Source of the DNA: Balneolaceae bacterium | Lineage (GTDB): Bacteria; Bacteroidota; Rhodothermia; Balneolales; Balneolaceae | Length of the DNA: 64,000 nt | NCBI GenBank assembly: GCA_017795005.1 | Contig: CP051242.1 | Coordinates: forward strand, 2,752,976-2,816,975 | Reading direction: 5' to 3' | Shown: piece after piece, positions 26,501-34,455 of the stretch | How positions within the stretch are numbered: position 1 is the stretch's first letter | Layout: each line of letters begins with the position of its first letter | Position numbers and translations under genes: made by a program | The notes under the pieces: model-generated | Told to the model about the DNA's origin: nothing | Seen by the model: the letters and a program-made list of their open reading frames with translations, nothing else | Databases searched by the model: none

Positions 26501-27005
26501 TAAGTACGAACGATAATTCGCTACCTGAATTATTTACAAGGGTTGATTTTCGAACAAAGCCGAATAGATCACTTGAATTCCATTCATATCTGAAGGTAGC
26601 GTCAAGATCATTATTTACTTCTTCGAAAATGATCTTATTCCCGAATTTATTTTTGTACAGGTTTCGGGTGATGTCATGTTTAATGGCATTTTTTTCACAA
26701 TAAGGCTCCCAAACTTCCGCGCCATTCGAACCATGAACCTGAATAATTGTTTTGCTGCCTGTTATATGGGCCAGATCCGTAATTTTATCATCGGTGATAT
26801 AAGGAAAGAGTGAAAATTCAGCGTTTTTCCTTCCTGCTGTAAGTCCGCCGTTACTTGAAATAAACATCCAGTGATCCGAATCACTTACCACACTCATAAA
26901 AAATGGTCTTATTGATTCCAGATCTGAAACTTTAAAAAAGGTTTCACCCTTTATTATTACTGATTCCAACATATCCTTTTTTTCCGCTACTGCTTCAGCT
27001 GCCAA
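23568..27005 (-). CDS. GH149-like beta-1,3-oligoglucan phosphorylase
   Basis: A 1145-residue cytoplasmic protein (no signal peptide). Its TTG start at 27005 has a good upstream GGGAG; the next ATG is at 26972. The architecture is that of the large inverting disaccharide-phosphorylase group related to GH94: an N-terminal beta-sandwich (FMSVVSDSDHWMFISSNGGLTAGR ... FSLFPYITDDKITD), then an (alpha/alpha)6 barrel with WRDIFQNWEALVHSYPGFIEGMI, DPWSYIGYWGDHQIIYLLKFLE and GGIWMNTQRPEWNDANNALVGNG. Length and these motifs fit GH149, whose known members phosphorolyse beta-1,3-glucan oligomers to glucose 1-phosphate. GH94 or GH161 are alternatives. Context (GH16, GH17, GH30, transporter) strongly supports laminari-oligosaccharide use. 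Confidence 0.8.
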   Translation of the reverse strand: MAAEAVAEKKDMLESVIIKGETFFKVSDLESIRPFFMSVVSDSDHWMFISSNGGLTAGRKNAEFSLFPYITDDKITDLAHITGSKTIIQVHGSNGAEVWEPYCEKNAIKHDITRNLYKNKFGNKIIFEEVNNDLDATFRYEWNSSDLFGFVRKSTLVNNSGSELSFVLIDGVQNILPASTNSDLQNRSSNLLDAYKRNELERSTGLGIYALSAIPVDKAEPSEALKANVVWSLGMSSPTYLLSSLQLDNFRNLVSVKEETDVKGEKGAYFLKSEINLSGNSDTEWWMVANTNLDHSAVIQLNEIIKDSNDLKDAIQKDIDNGTENLKKLIAASDGFQFTADELRDARHYSNVLFNIMRGGIFDNNYQIEKPDFLKYLKNANKEVFNSSKELFADLPAEFDKFELDEKLAESDDPDLIRLTKEYLPLKFSRRHGDPSRPWNKFSINTRDEHDGSKVLDYEGNWRDIFQNWEALVHSYPGFIEGMIFKFLNATTFDGYNPYRVTKGGFDWEVIEPDDPWSYIGYWGDHQIIYLLKFLEFYYDHKPEAFEELYSTDVFVYANVPYRIKSYEKIVENPKDTIDFDHESDTEIRDLVDEIGADGALRSNKTDSIHRVNFIEKILATSLSKISNFIPEGGIWMNTQRPEWNDANNALVGNGVSMVTLYYLRRFLKFFEPLLSTSNGKEIQVSEEVAEFFNSIHSVLESHSEALSGPINDSLRKDITDGLGIAGSSFRNTIYDQGFSGKKVSLSLQSVHSLFSLASKFLEHSIEANKREDDLYHAYNIMSVEGDGISISYLDEMLEGQVAVLSSGNLNAAESLKVLDALRSSSLYREDQMSYILYPNKELPGFLERNSVPESLVMQSELLKKMVSNNDRRIISKDVNGGYHFHGSFKNASFLAEALDEIEESEYSGLPKSERKLILSIFEKVFNHKAFTGRSGTFYAFEGLGSIYWHMVSKLYLATMEVGVEAANAESEILGELADKFHEIGEGIGVHKSAELYGAFPTDPYSHTPFHRGAQQPGMTGQVKEDILARYGELGLTVSNGVLEFSPTLLSKDEFLSESKQVELISLEGMKYQLNIPENALCFTVCQVPVVYQLSDTEGISVEYSNGETKSNDSLQLDADTSDELFTRSGLVSLVKVSLNRERLI

Positions 27006-27034
27006 TACTTTCTCCCGAAAAGTGTTAGTTAGTT

Positions 27035-27874
27035 TTAGTTATCCATTTCATATACCCGCACATAATCAACGAGCATGGTTTGTGGAAATGGAGTGTTATC
27101 GTTAGGAAATCCTGCAAACCAACCACCAACAGCTACATTTAGAATGATGTAAAAGGAATTATCATTAAAAACCCATTCATCACTACCAACATCTTCTGGT
27201 GTAATGGTATTATACAAGACGTCATCTACATAAAAATCTATAAAGTCCGGACCCCATTCTATTGCAAATACGTGGAATTCGGTATCAAATCTGCCGGAAG
27301 ATAACACATATTTATCGGTGATTGCCTCTCCGGCCGAGTAACCCGGACCATGAATGGTTCCATGCACTTCCGTAGGTTGTTGTCCCCTATACTCCATGAT
27401 ATCTATTTCACCAATCTGAGGCCAGATTTCCATACCATCTGAATCATCCCCTAATAACCAGAATGCCGGCCAGATTCCTTGTCCAAATGGAAGTTGAATA
27501 CTAGCTTCAAAACGGCCAAAAGTCCATTCCTCTAATCCTCTGGTTAATATTTTGGCTGAAGTATAACCCGAATTTTGAAATGATTCTTCACGGGCTGTGA
27601 TTTCCAGCATTCCGTTTCTTACTCGGATATTCTCGCTTCTGTTGGTGTAATATTGAAGCTCATTATTTCCCCAACCGGGTTGACCGAAGATTTCCTCTCC
27701 GGTTCCAATATCAAAAATCCAGTTTTCACTGCTTGGTGAGTCACCCGAATTAAATTCGTCTGACCACACCAAGGTTGTGAAACTGTTATCAGGCTCACTG
27801 TTATTATCAGTGCAAGTGGTAATACATACTAATACTGTTACTAATAAGAATGAATGTAAAAATGTAGGATTCAT
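27035..27874 (-). CDS. GH16 laminarinase (endo-beta-1,3-glucanase) lipoprotein
   Basis: A 279-residue protein with an N-terminal hydrophobic segment ending ITTC (Cys21), so probably a lipoprotein. It is a concanavalin-like jelly-roll enzyme starting LVWSDEFN. The catalytic motif GEIDIMEY gives nucleophile Glu156, Asp158 and acid/base Glu161 (ExDxxE form, typical of laminarinases). Aromatic residues WPAFWLLGDD and WFAGFPNDNTPFPQTM line the groove. It cleaves internal beta-1,3 links in laminarin-like glucans outside the cell or in the periplasm. Length is that of the bare catalytic domain, with no extra binding module; the neighbouring lipoprotein may supply binding. Confidence 0.94.
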   Translation of the reverse strand: MNPTFLHSFLLVTVLVCITTCTDNNSEPDNSFTTLVWSDEFNSGDSPSSENWIFDIGTGEEIFGQPGWGNNELQYYTNRSENIRVRNGMLEITAREESFQNSGYTSAKILTRGLEEWTFGRFEASIQLPFGQGIWPAFWLLGDDSDGMEIWPQIGEIDIMEYRGQQPTEVHGTIHGPGYSAGEAITDKYVLSSGRFDTEFHVFAIEWGPDFIDFYVDDVLYNTITPEDVGSDEWVFNDNSFYIILNVAVGGWFAGFPNDNTPFPQTMLVDYVRVYEMDN

Positions 27875-27897
27875 TTAACTGTGAGCGAATTTTTGAT

Positions 27898-30399
27898 TTA
27901 CTGTTGTATGATATTATCGATATAGAATGTTCCTGAGGTAGTGCCCGGACCATCTATAAAGATCGTTACCCTTGGGAAAGCAGCACTGGAACTGAAATTG
28001 AATGTGAGTTCTTCCCATCCAGAACCCCCATGAGTCTGAGCAACTTCTACAAAATTACTACCTCCATCTTCAATTTTCAGTAGTACAGGAACAGAGGTTG
28101 TAGAGTATACATCCATGGTGATGGTAGTTCCGTCATTGAAGTCAAGATTGGATTCAAGATTGAAATAAATACCTTCAAACTGTGCCCCAATATTGGTAAT
28201 TGAACCAACATTGGAAGCGGTGTTATTGGAACCTGAAACCTGAGGGTTCGCTATTACTTCATAGCTTGCGCCATTAAATGTAGTAGCTGCGTAACTCACC
28301 TCTGAGTCATCAAAAGTAATTGGCAATGTTGGAGCTGGCAGAGCTTCAATTACTTCGCCACTATCATAATAGTACACATTGTCAACATAGATATCTGAAA
28401 TAGTTCCATCCGAAATGAAGAATATCAATCCTACTTCATCGTACGCGTCCAAACCAAAATTAACTAAAGGTATGTCTATACTGGTCCATTCACCTTGGGT
28501 TAAATCTGCAGTAGGTACTCGTACTGTATTCCCATTGTTTTCATTTCCTTGCTCAACAGCATTTACTAATCGTAGATCTATATAATCTCCACCATCAAGG
28601 GCTTCATTTATATATATATCTGCATGAATATGAGTCATGTTTGTTACATCAATTGGACTAACATCCTGGAAGGTTCCAATTCCAACAAAATTCAGTGAGG
28701 TATAATTAATAACACCATTACTAGTATCACTATCGATCTTGAAATCTGCCCCCGGAGGCCCTCCCGCGTAACCAGTTCCTCCTTGAGTAGTTGAAAATTC
28801 AAAGAACCCGTTGAAGTAATCAACGTTCACATTAGTATATGTATCGCTGAATATAGAAATCACACTGTCAGAATCTGCAGTAGGAGTCGGAGCCGGATTG
28901 ATATCTACGGTTGGAGGTCCGCTTACGATATCAGAACCATCTGTGTAATAATAGATATTATCTACATAAATATTGGAAACGGTCTCATCCGAAATAAAGA
29001 AGATTAACCCAAGTTGTGAGCGATCTACTAAACCGAACTGAGACAGAGGAATATCAAGACTCACCCATTCATTCTCCATAAGGGTATTCGAATCTATTGT
29101 AACTACTCCAGACGTTTCATTTGAAGTTTGAACACCATTTAAGAGCTGGATTCTGATGAAATCACCGGCGTCTACCGCTTCCTGGACATTTATATCAACA
29201 TGTAAATGAGTCATATCAGAAGCATCAATTGGAGATACATCCAGAAATGTTCCGATACCAACAAAGTTTAGATTTGTATAATTGATAATACCATCACCAT
29301 CAACTACGATATCGGCACCAGGAGGACCTCCATCAAAACCGGTTCCACCTTCTGTTGTCTGTCCATCCGGAATAAAGAATCCATTATAGTAATCCACCGG
29401 TACATTAGTATAAGCGTCCGAGAAGATTGAGATTACACTATCAGGATCAACGGTCGGTACGGGAGCAGTTTGGAAAGCAGCTCCTACGGTAACATCTAAT
29501 GATCCTTCAGCTTGTACACCATCTACAGTTGCAGTAATAGTCGCCATTCCTTCTCCAACCATAGTTATAACACCAAACTGATTTACCGTAGCCACGCTTG
29601 AATTTGAAGAGACAAAGTCGAAATAACTTGGAGCTAACTCGACCGTTACATCTCGGCTTGTTGTCGTACCGTCTGGTAATTCCACGATGGTATTAGAAGT
29701 GTATGAAAAACCAGTTATAGTTTCTGTAAGGTTCACAGAACTTACAATTTGTTGATCCACTCCCCCATTTATGACTGGTCTAGGCTGTGCAATATTTCCT
29801 AGTTTTTCAAATTTCAATTCATCAATCCAAAAGCTATATCCATCACCATCCTCAGGATTTTCTGCAAACCAGAATAATCCGCTTTCGGCAGTTAATTTAG
29901 ATGGGTTGGGGATTGGTATTGTAATCTTTTGCCAATAGGTTGCGATTCTTAAACTATCAACCTTTACCTGATAGTTTGAATTTTGGTCATTTTGGCCAAA
30001 TCCAATCTGGTTAATTCGTGCAGCTTTTGATCCACGTGCATAAAAAGTTAAAGCATCATATCCACTAAGATCTCTTCCTCCATTTATGTCGCGAAAAAGA
30101 GCTCCAGCGTATACTCCGGTTGGATCTTCCGGATTTGGCACATCGATTCTCATAGATGATCCGGCACCATCGAATGTGACATCAGAATCAACCTGAAAGG
30201 CATCTAATTTTGCAAATCCATCTGTATATGGAAAATATTCTAAACCAGCGCTGAATCCGTCCACAAAAACTTCTGGATTATTTGTTAACGTTGGCTCACT
30301 TAAGCCACTAACTGATCGTTCACATCCTGCAAAGATGATCAGGGATGCAAAAGCAGTAAAAACAATTCGGGTAGTATTTTTCATCATATTCATTTTCAT
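27898..30399 (-). CDS. Multi-module glycan-binding lipoprotein
   Basis: An open frame begins at 30429, but GGGAG lies 8 bases before the ATG at 30399 (MKMNMMKNTTRI), which is the preferred start and removes an overlap with the upstream gene. A lipoprotein signal ends IFAGC. Modules in order: a CBM-like beta-sandwich (SMRIDVPNPED...GYDALTFYARGS...FWIDELKFEKL), a bacterial Ig-like Big_2 domain (VATVNQFGVITMVGEGMATITATVDG), two tandem copies of a ~165-residue module (DSVISIFSD(A/T)YTN...IYVDN(I/V)YYY), and a final beta-sandwich (GIYFNLESNLDFNDGTTITMDVYS...FYIDNI). No catalytic motif is seen. It probably captures beta-glucan at the cell surface, replacing a SusE-type binding protein. Flavobacterial laminarinases carry similar repeat modules. 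Confidence 0.82.
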   Translation of the reverse strand: MKMNMMKNTTRIVFTAFASLIIFAGCERSVSGLSEPTLTNNPEVFVDGFSAGLEYFPYTDGFAKLDAFQVDSDVTFDGAGSSMRIDVPNPEDPTGVYAGALFRDINGGRDLSGYDALTFYARGSKAARINQIGFGQNDQNSNYQVKVDSLRIATYWQKITIPIPNPSKLTAESGLFWFAENPEDGDGYSFWIDELKFEKLGNIAQPRPVINGGVDQQIVSSVNLTETITGFSYTSNTIVELPDGTTTSRDVTVELAPSYFDFVSSNSSVATVNQFGVITMVGEGMATITATVDGVQAEGSLDVTVGAAFQTAPVPTVDPDSVISIFSDAYTNVPVDYYNGFFIPDGQTTEGGTGFDGGPPGADIVVDGDGIINYTNLNFVGIGTFLDVSPIDASDMTHLHVDINVQEAVDAGDFIRIQLLNGVQTSNETSGVVTIDSNTLMENEWVSLDIPLSQFGLVDRSQLGLIFFISDETVSNIYVDNIYYYTDGSDIVSGPPTVDINPAPTPTADSDSVISIFSDTYTNVNVDYFNGFFEFSTTQGGTGYAGGPPGADFKIDSDTSNGVINYTSLNFVGIGTFQDVSPIDVTNMTHIHADIYINEALDGGDYIDLRLVNAVEQGNENNGNTVRVPTADLTQGEWTSIDIPLVNFGLDAYDEVGLIFFISDGTISDIYVDNVYYYDSGEVIEALPAPTLPITFDDSEVSYAATTFNGASYEVIANPQVSGSNNTASNVGSITNIGAQFEGIYFNLESNLDFNDGTTITMDVYSTTSVPVLLKIEDGGSNFVEVAQTHGGSGWEELTFNFSSSAAFPRVTIFIDGPGTTSGTFYIDNIIQQ
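28360..28885 (-). repeat. Second copy of the internal binding module
   Basis: This encodes SVISIFSDTYTNVNVDYFNGFF...SIDIPLVNFGLDAYDEVGLIFFISDGTISDIYVDNVYYY. It is clearly homologous to the copy encoded immediately upstream (28935-29460) within the same gene. Protein-level similarity is high, but many third positions differ, so the duplication is not recent. Confidence 0.75.
28935..29460 (-). repeat. First copy of the internal binding module
   Basis: This encodes SVISIFSDAYTNVPVDYYNGFF...SLDIPLSQFGLVDRSQLGLIFFISDETVSNIYVDNIYYY, the tandem partner of the module at 28360-28885. The module ends in a strand with aromatic residues, typical of carbohydrate-binding beta-sandwiches. Confidence 0.75.
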
Positions 30400-30412
30400 G
30401 TTCTTATCTCCC

Positions 30413-33400
30413 TTAATTTCTAATGTCAATTTGGATGTAGGTTCTTATCTCCCATTCTGAACCATTTTCCAGAGAAGTAACACCAGGTGCAGGAGTAATT
30501 GCTCCAGTACTTTCATCCACGGTAACCTGAGAATATCTTGGAGAATATTTATCCAATGTTCGGTACGTACCTCTTATTCCTAATCTGGTAGTAGGTAAAT
30601 CGAACCAATCTGGTTTTCCAAGTGTAGTAGAAAAATCAGCCATTAATTGCATTGGATAGGTTTGGTTGAAATCACGATGATAATCAAATGGTCCCCAGTC
30701 GTTGATCCTCACAAATGAATTCAGTTTCATATTTTTGTAGATCATTCTTAGGTCTGTTCCGAATCTGGTAATTTTTCTTGGGTCACTTCCGCTTGCCTGT
30801 CCGTCACCACCATATATAAGTGCAACAAATCCTAAATCCCTACTGATTTTAGAAACAACACGGGCGTTGATTTCTAATAAATCTTCCGCGGGAGCTGACC
30901 CATTAAATGGAAATGTACTTCTACCGTCAGGGAAGATACCTATCGCAGCATCCTGAACAGTTGGAAGATGTCGATAAACAACTCCTAAACTGATTGCTAA
31001 TTCTGCATCTTCTGATCGGTCACTATCCCAGTTATACATCCACGTTCCAGGGGTAGGATCCCATGTAAATACTACCTCTCCCGCTACCTGCTCTCTGTTT
31101 GATCGAACAGCAAAAGGATCATCGATAATATTTCTGGGACGAGCCGGAGCATCTAAACCTGCAGGTATCGGTCCTTCAATTGGTTTCTGCCATAAAAAGT
31201 TTGGCGCTACCTGGAGATTTCCAATAGTATAAGTAAGACCCGAAAGCACATTGTATTGGTTTCCACTTCCTGTGTCTTTTAATCTCCAACCTGTATATGT
31301 AATCGTCTGATCAAATCCACCGTTGGCTACGAGTCCCATGACAGCACCCTGCCCATACCAGTTAAATTTACCGCCCGTATAAGTCAGTTTTAATTTACCA
31401 CCCCAGTTATCAATCGGTTTGATTTCATCTACATATACATCATATGATTCATCCGATTGTTCTCTCACTAACTGGAATTCTCTTCCATTTAACGGTTGAC
31501 CCGCCCAGATACCGCCAGCTTCAACAGCAAACTTTCCGAATTCTCTGTGACCGTACAGTGTAAATCTACGCGTTTTAGGTTGAGGAATTGCAAAAGAGCT
31601 CTCTATAGATCCCTGACGTTCAAGATCCTCATGATAAATTCCCGTGAAGTCGATCTTTCCAATTCTTCGATCATACTTTAACAGAATAGCAGGGTTTGCT
31701 CCCCACCATAATTCCGGACCAAATGCTGCTTTAAACCCATCAAATTGCTTTCGGCCTTCCACTTCAAAACCGAAAGGAGCTGTCCCATTATAGATATCGA
31801 TATTTGGGCCATAGTTAGCTTCAGGATATAGACCAAAGAAATCTCCTTCGTATCCCCAGTGATAATGACCCGTTCTGTAAAAACCTTCTAACTGAAAGTA
31901 TGGGTTTGTCCAGGTATAGCTTGCGCTGTAAACCGCCAACCTGTTTACATCATTTAGAGTAACATCTTCATATTGCCCTTCCAAATCGACTGGTCTGCCC
32001 CGGTTTTCATAAAATATTTCGTCTATAGGATTTCCGGGAACATTCCCTAAAACACTAAATTCAATATTTCCACGGATAGTTGGTGCCGGATTTGCTTCGA
32101 TTCCAATAAAAAAGGATTCCATATGGTCAAATCCAAGTTGACTCGGATAATCTCTTGGACCCTCAGCCGGTTCATCAGGAGTCGTTATTAAATCACCACC
32201 TGTACTGTAGGTTCTGAAATCTGCGGTAAATCTGCTTAATTTTATGATATCAGCAGAGGCACCTTGCAGAGCCGCTTTATCTCCCCTTGCTCTTAATACC
32301 GCCCCTTCAATATTAATATTATTGAAGTACGCTTCTAATTCTGATAACGAAGCGCTATTAGAATATACATCGTACCGATGTGCTTCCTGAATCACATAAT
32401 ATGCTGCCCGTGGAAACAATTCATAAAACCCTAATGGATCTGTTGGTCCTTTTGCAGTGATTCCGAACCACTCCTCATTCATGTTATTTTCACCCTCTTC
32501 GAAATCGTACTGATAACCACCATTCGCCCATGATGCATTAATATCATGAACATCTAAATTTTCGGTCTGACCATACTTCCACCATCCATCACTGAACTGG
32601 AAAGTAAACCCTCCAATTGAGTTATCAGCTTTACCTAAACCTGCTGCATTTGCATAGATATCTTTCCAGTTTTCCTTTTGAATATATGCCTGATCAGCCT
32701 GTGCTTCAGTTAATGTTCTCGCATTAAATGCATCTACTCCAAATTCAGTTAACAATACCGGCTTATCATATTCGGCAGCTGCAACATCAAATAAATCAGT
32801 GAATGTAGCTCCACGGTAAGTGTTTACTCCTAAGATATCCACATCCGGAGCCAGGTCAACAATGTGTTCCAGAAACAGTACATCTCCATTACAAATAGCT
32901 ACAGGACGGGATGAGTCAATGGTCTTCATAGCAACTGCGGCATCATTCATAAGTTTATACATAGGTCTTCCACGCTCTTGCCCTACAAACGCACGCTCTG
33001 AATCGTCATCGGGAAAATCTTCTGTTTCGGCGCCAGCCCAGAAAAGACCATAATTATTTTCATTCCCTAATAAGTAAAGTAACAGTCCCGGAGTGCCTTC
33101 ATATTCATCTACCATGGTAGTCACTTCATCAAGAAGTAGTTCCATAGTTGCGGGATCATCATACTCTGTGACAGGCGTCCAAACTCCATTAATTGTTAAT
33201 CCATATCTACCGAATGAATGATTAAGCATCGTGTAAATGCCATAATTTTCATAAATGTATTCAATCCATTCTGGCTGTATTCCGGTATACACTCGAATTA
33301 CATTTACTCCCATATTTTTGAGTAATCCCATTTCGTAATCCAATGCACGTTTAATGAAATCAGGAGATTGGTTCCATAAACTATAGGAATAGTTAGTTCC

Positions 33401-33562
33401 TATTGGGAAATAATCCCAGTTCATACCGTTAACCATAAAGGGTTCGCCATCGACCATTAGCTTCCATCCTTCTGCAGATTTTTCGACAGAAACGTCATTT
33501 TGTCCAAAAGCTGATACTGAGAGGAAAGCGAGAATGATCAGAGATAAGAAAAAATTCTTCAT
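30413..33562 (-). CDS. TIM-barrel glycosidase fused to outer-membrane beta-barrel
   Basis: A 1049-residue protein with signal peptide (to about residue 20, VSAFGQ). Residues about 25-430 are a clan GH-A TIM barrel of GH2/GH5 type: GWKLMVDGEPFMVNGMNWDYFP, VNVIRVYTGI, acid/base Glu168 in LLGNENN and nucleophile Glu273 in LLTEFG. From about residue 440 to the end the sequence alternates polar and aromatic residues in long strands (ASYTWTNPYFQLEGFYRTGHYHWGYEG, KLKLTYTGGKFNWYGQGAVMG, TRLGIRGTYRT, WEIRTYIQIDI), as in a transmembrane beta-barrel. It would be a glycosidase tethered by its own outer-membrane barrel. It heads the glucan operon. The substrate is inferred to be beta-1,3-glucan; the barrel could be an anchor or a pore. 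Confidence 0.78.
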   Translation of the reverse strand: MKNFFLSLIILAFLSVSAFGQNDVSVEKSAEGWKLMVDGEPFMVNGMNWDYFPIGTNYSYSLWNQSPDFIKRALDYEMGLLKNMGVNVIRVYTGIQPEWIEYIYENYGIYTMLNHSFGRYGLTINGVWTPVTEYDDPATMELLLDEVTTMVDEYEGTPGLLLYLLGNENNYGLFWAGAETEDFPDDDSERAFVGQERGRPMYKLMNDAAVAMKTIDSSRPVAICNGDVLFLEHIVDLAPDVDILGVNTYRGATFTDLFDVAAAEYDKPVLLTEFGVDAFNARTLTEAQADQAYIQKENWKDIYANAAGLGKADNSIGGFTFQFSDGWWKYGQTENLDVHDINASWANGGYQYDFEEGENNMNEEWFGITAKGPTDPLGFYELFPRAAYYVIQEAHRYDVYSNSASLSELEAYFNNINIEGAVLRARGDKAALQGASADIIKLSRFTADFRTYSTGGDLITTPDEPAEGPRDYPSQLGFDHMESFFIGIEANPAPTIRGNIEFSVLGNVPGNPIDEIFYENRGRPVDLEGQYEDVTLNDVNRLAVYSASYTWTNPYFQLEGFYRTGHYHWGYEGDFFGLYPEANYGPNIDIYNGTAPFGFEVEGRKQFDGFKAAFGPELWWGANPAILLKYDRRIGKIDFTGIYHEDLERQGSIESSFAIPQPKTRRFTLYGHREFGKFAVEAGGIWAGQPLNGREFQLVREQSDESYDVYVDEIKPIDNWGGKLKLTYTGGKFNWYGQGAVMGLVANGGFDQTITYTGWRLKDTGSGNQYNVLSGLTYTIGNLQVAPNFLWQKPIEGPIPAGLDAPARPRNIIDDPFAVRSNREQVAGEVVFTWDPTPGTWMYNWDSDRSEDAELAISLGVVYRHLPTVQDAAIGIFPDGRSTFPFNGSAPAEDLLEINARVVSKISRDLGFVALIYGGDGQASGSDPRKITRFGTDLRMIYKNMKLNSFVRINDWGPFDYHRDFNQTYPMQLMADFSTTLGKPDWFDLPTTRLGIRGTYRTLDKYSPRYSQVTVDESTGAITPAPGVTSLENGSEWEIRTYIQIDIRN

Positions 33563-33944
33563 ATTCAGTAGTTAGGTTAGTAATTATTTACCGAGGAGCA
33601 ACGACTCTTTTACTCAACATTTAATATGAGAGAATAATTTTGAATAGGGAGAAATTCAATATAAACATCATATATACAATGCACAGAAAACCGCTTTTTT
33701 GATCATAAAAAGCTGCTCCCCAATTAATTAACTGAGATAAAAGCCGGATAAAATTTTTTCTTTTTTTACAAGATATTTTGGCTTGTATATACTTTTTAAA
33801 GATAAATCAGAGCAAGCCTGAATAATTCTAAAGAATTTATGAGACCTTTTGAGCTGGGATTTTTAATCCCAACTTTACTCAGGATTGCACATTTTCGTTA
33901 AACTCAAGTCAGACACCTAACTTAAAACCTTTATTTCATCTAAC
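33563..33944. other. Upstream region of the glucan operon
   Basis: These 382 bases hold no gene. They contain the leader of the operon starting at 33562, an inverted repeat GCTTTTT-N7-AAAAAGC at 33693-33713 (centre TGATCAT) and a stem-loop TGGGATT-TTT-AATCCCA at 33855-33871. The first inverted repeat lies about 130 bases before the operon's start codon and may be an operator or a terminator-like hairpin. Confidence 0.5.
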
Positions 33945-34442
33945 ATGAGCCCAATGAAAAGAATACCTCATCTAATATTCACCTCAGTCTTTTAATTGGC
34001 TTGACCCGATTTTCTTATTCACAACAATCCGGGAATCTCTACCATAAGATTGCCGAAATAGACAGTTTGTATTTCTCTGCTCAGAATGAATGTGATCTTG
34101 AAATATATGAATACTATCTGTCAGAAGATTTTGAGTTTTATCATGATAAAAGTGGATACATAGCCTCTAAAGATGGTGAGATGAAAGGCATGTCTATTTT
34201 TTTGTGGGTAAAAACAACGTTCGAGAGAACCATAAGGAAGAGAAGGTAAACTGCTAAGAGTTTCTGATATCATTGATGGGAACGTCGTGTGGTCTAAAGA
34301 ACTATTGCCAGAAGCGGAGAATACATTTTATCCGAATTATGAAAATGTGGTGTATGAATTTCTGAAAGATGGCTCCAAAGTTACCAGTGTCAACATTTAT
34401 GAAAGTGGAAATCTCATGGGAACAGGGAAAAGAATGAAATAG
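33945..34442 (+). pseudogene. Frameshifted exported NTF2-like (DUF4440-type) gene
   Basis: Three reading frames must be joined to read one protein. The ATG at 33945 opens a signal peptide (MSPMKRIPHLIFTSVF) that stops at 33993. Continuing in another frame gives LLIGLTRFSYSQQSGNLYHKIAEIDSLYFSAQNECDLEIYEYYLSEDFEFYHDKSGY. After a T-run near 34197-34204 a third frame gives RVSDIIDGNVVWSKELLPEAENTFYPNYENVVYEF and ends with TAG at 34440. The helix-then-strand pattern (ALYxxxLSEDFEFYHDKSG) is that of small DUF4440/SnoaL-like proteins. Two frameshifts, both at homopolymer T tracts, indicate decay or assembly error. Confidence 0.75.
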
Positions 34443-34455
34443 ATTGAAAAGATAA

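Noticed and set aside
33693-33713. ROK-type operator upstream of the glucan operon
   Set aside because: The inverted repeat GCTTTTT-N7-AAAAAGC has a different sequence and spacing from the TTAATCAA-N5-TTGATTAA motif.
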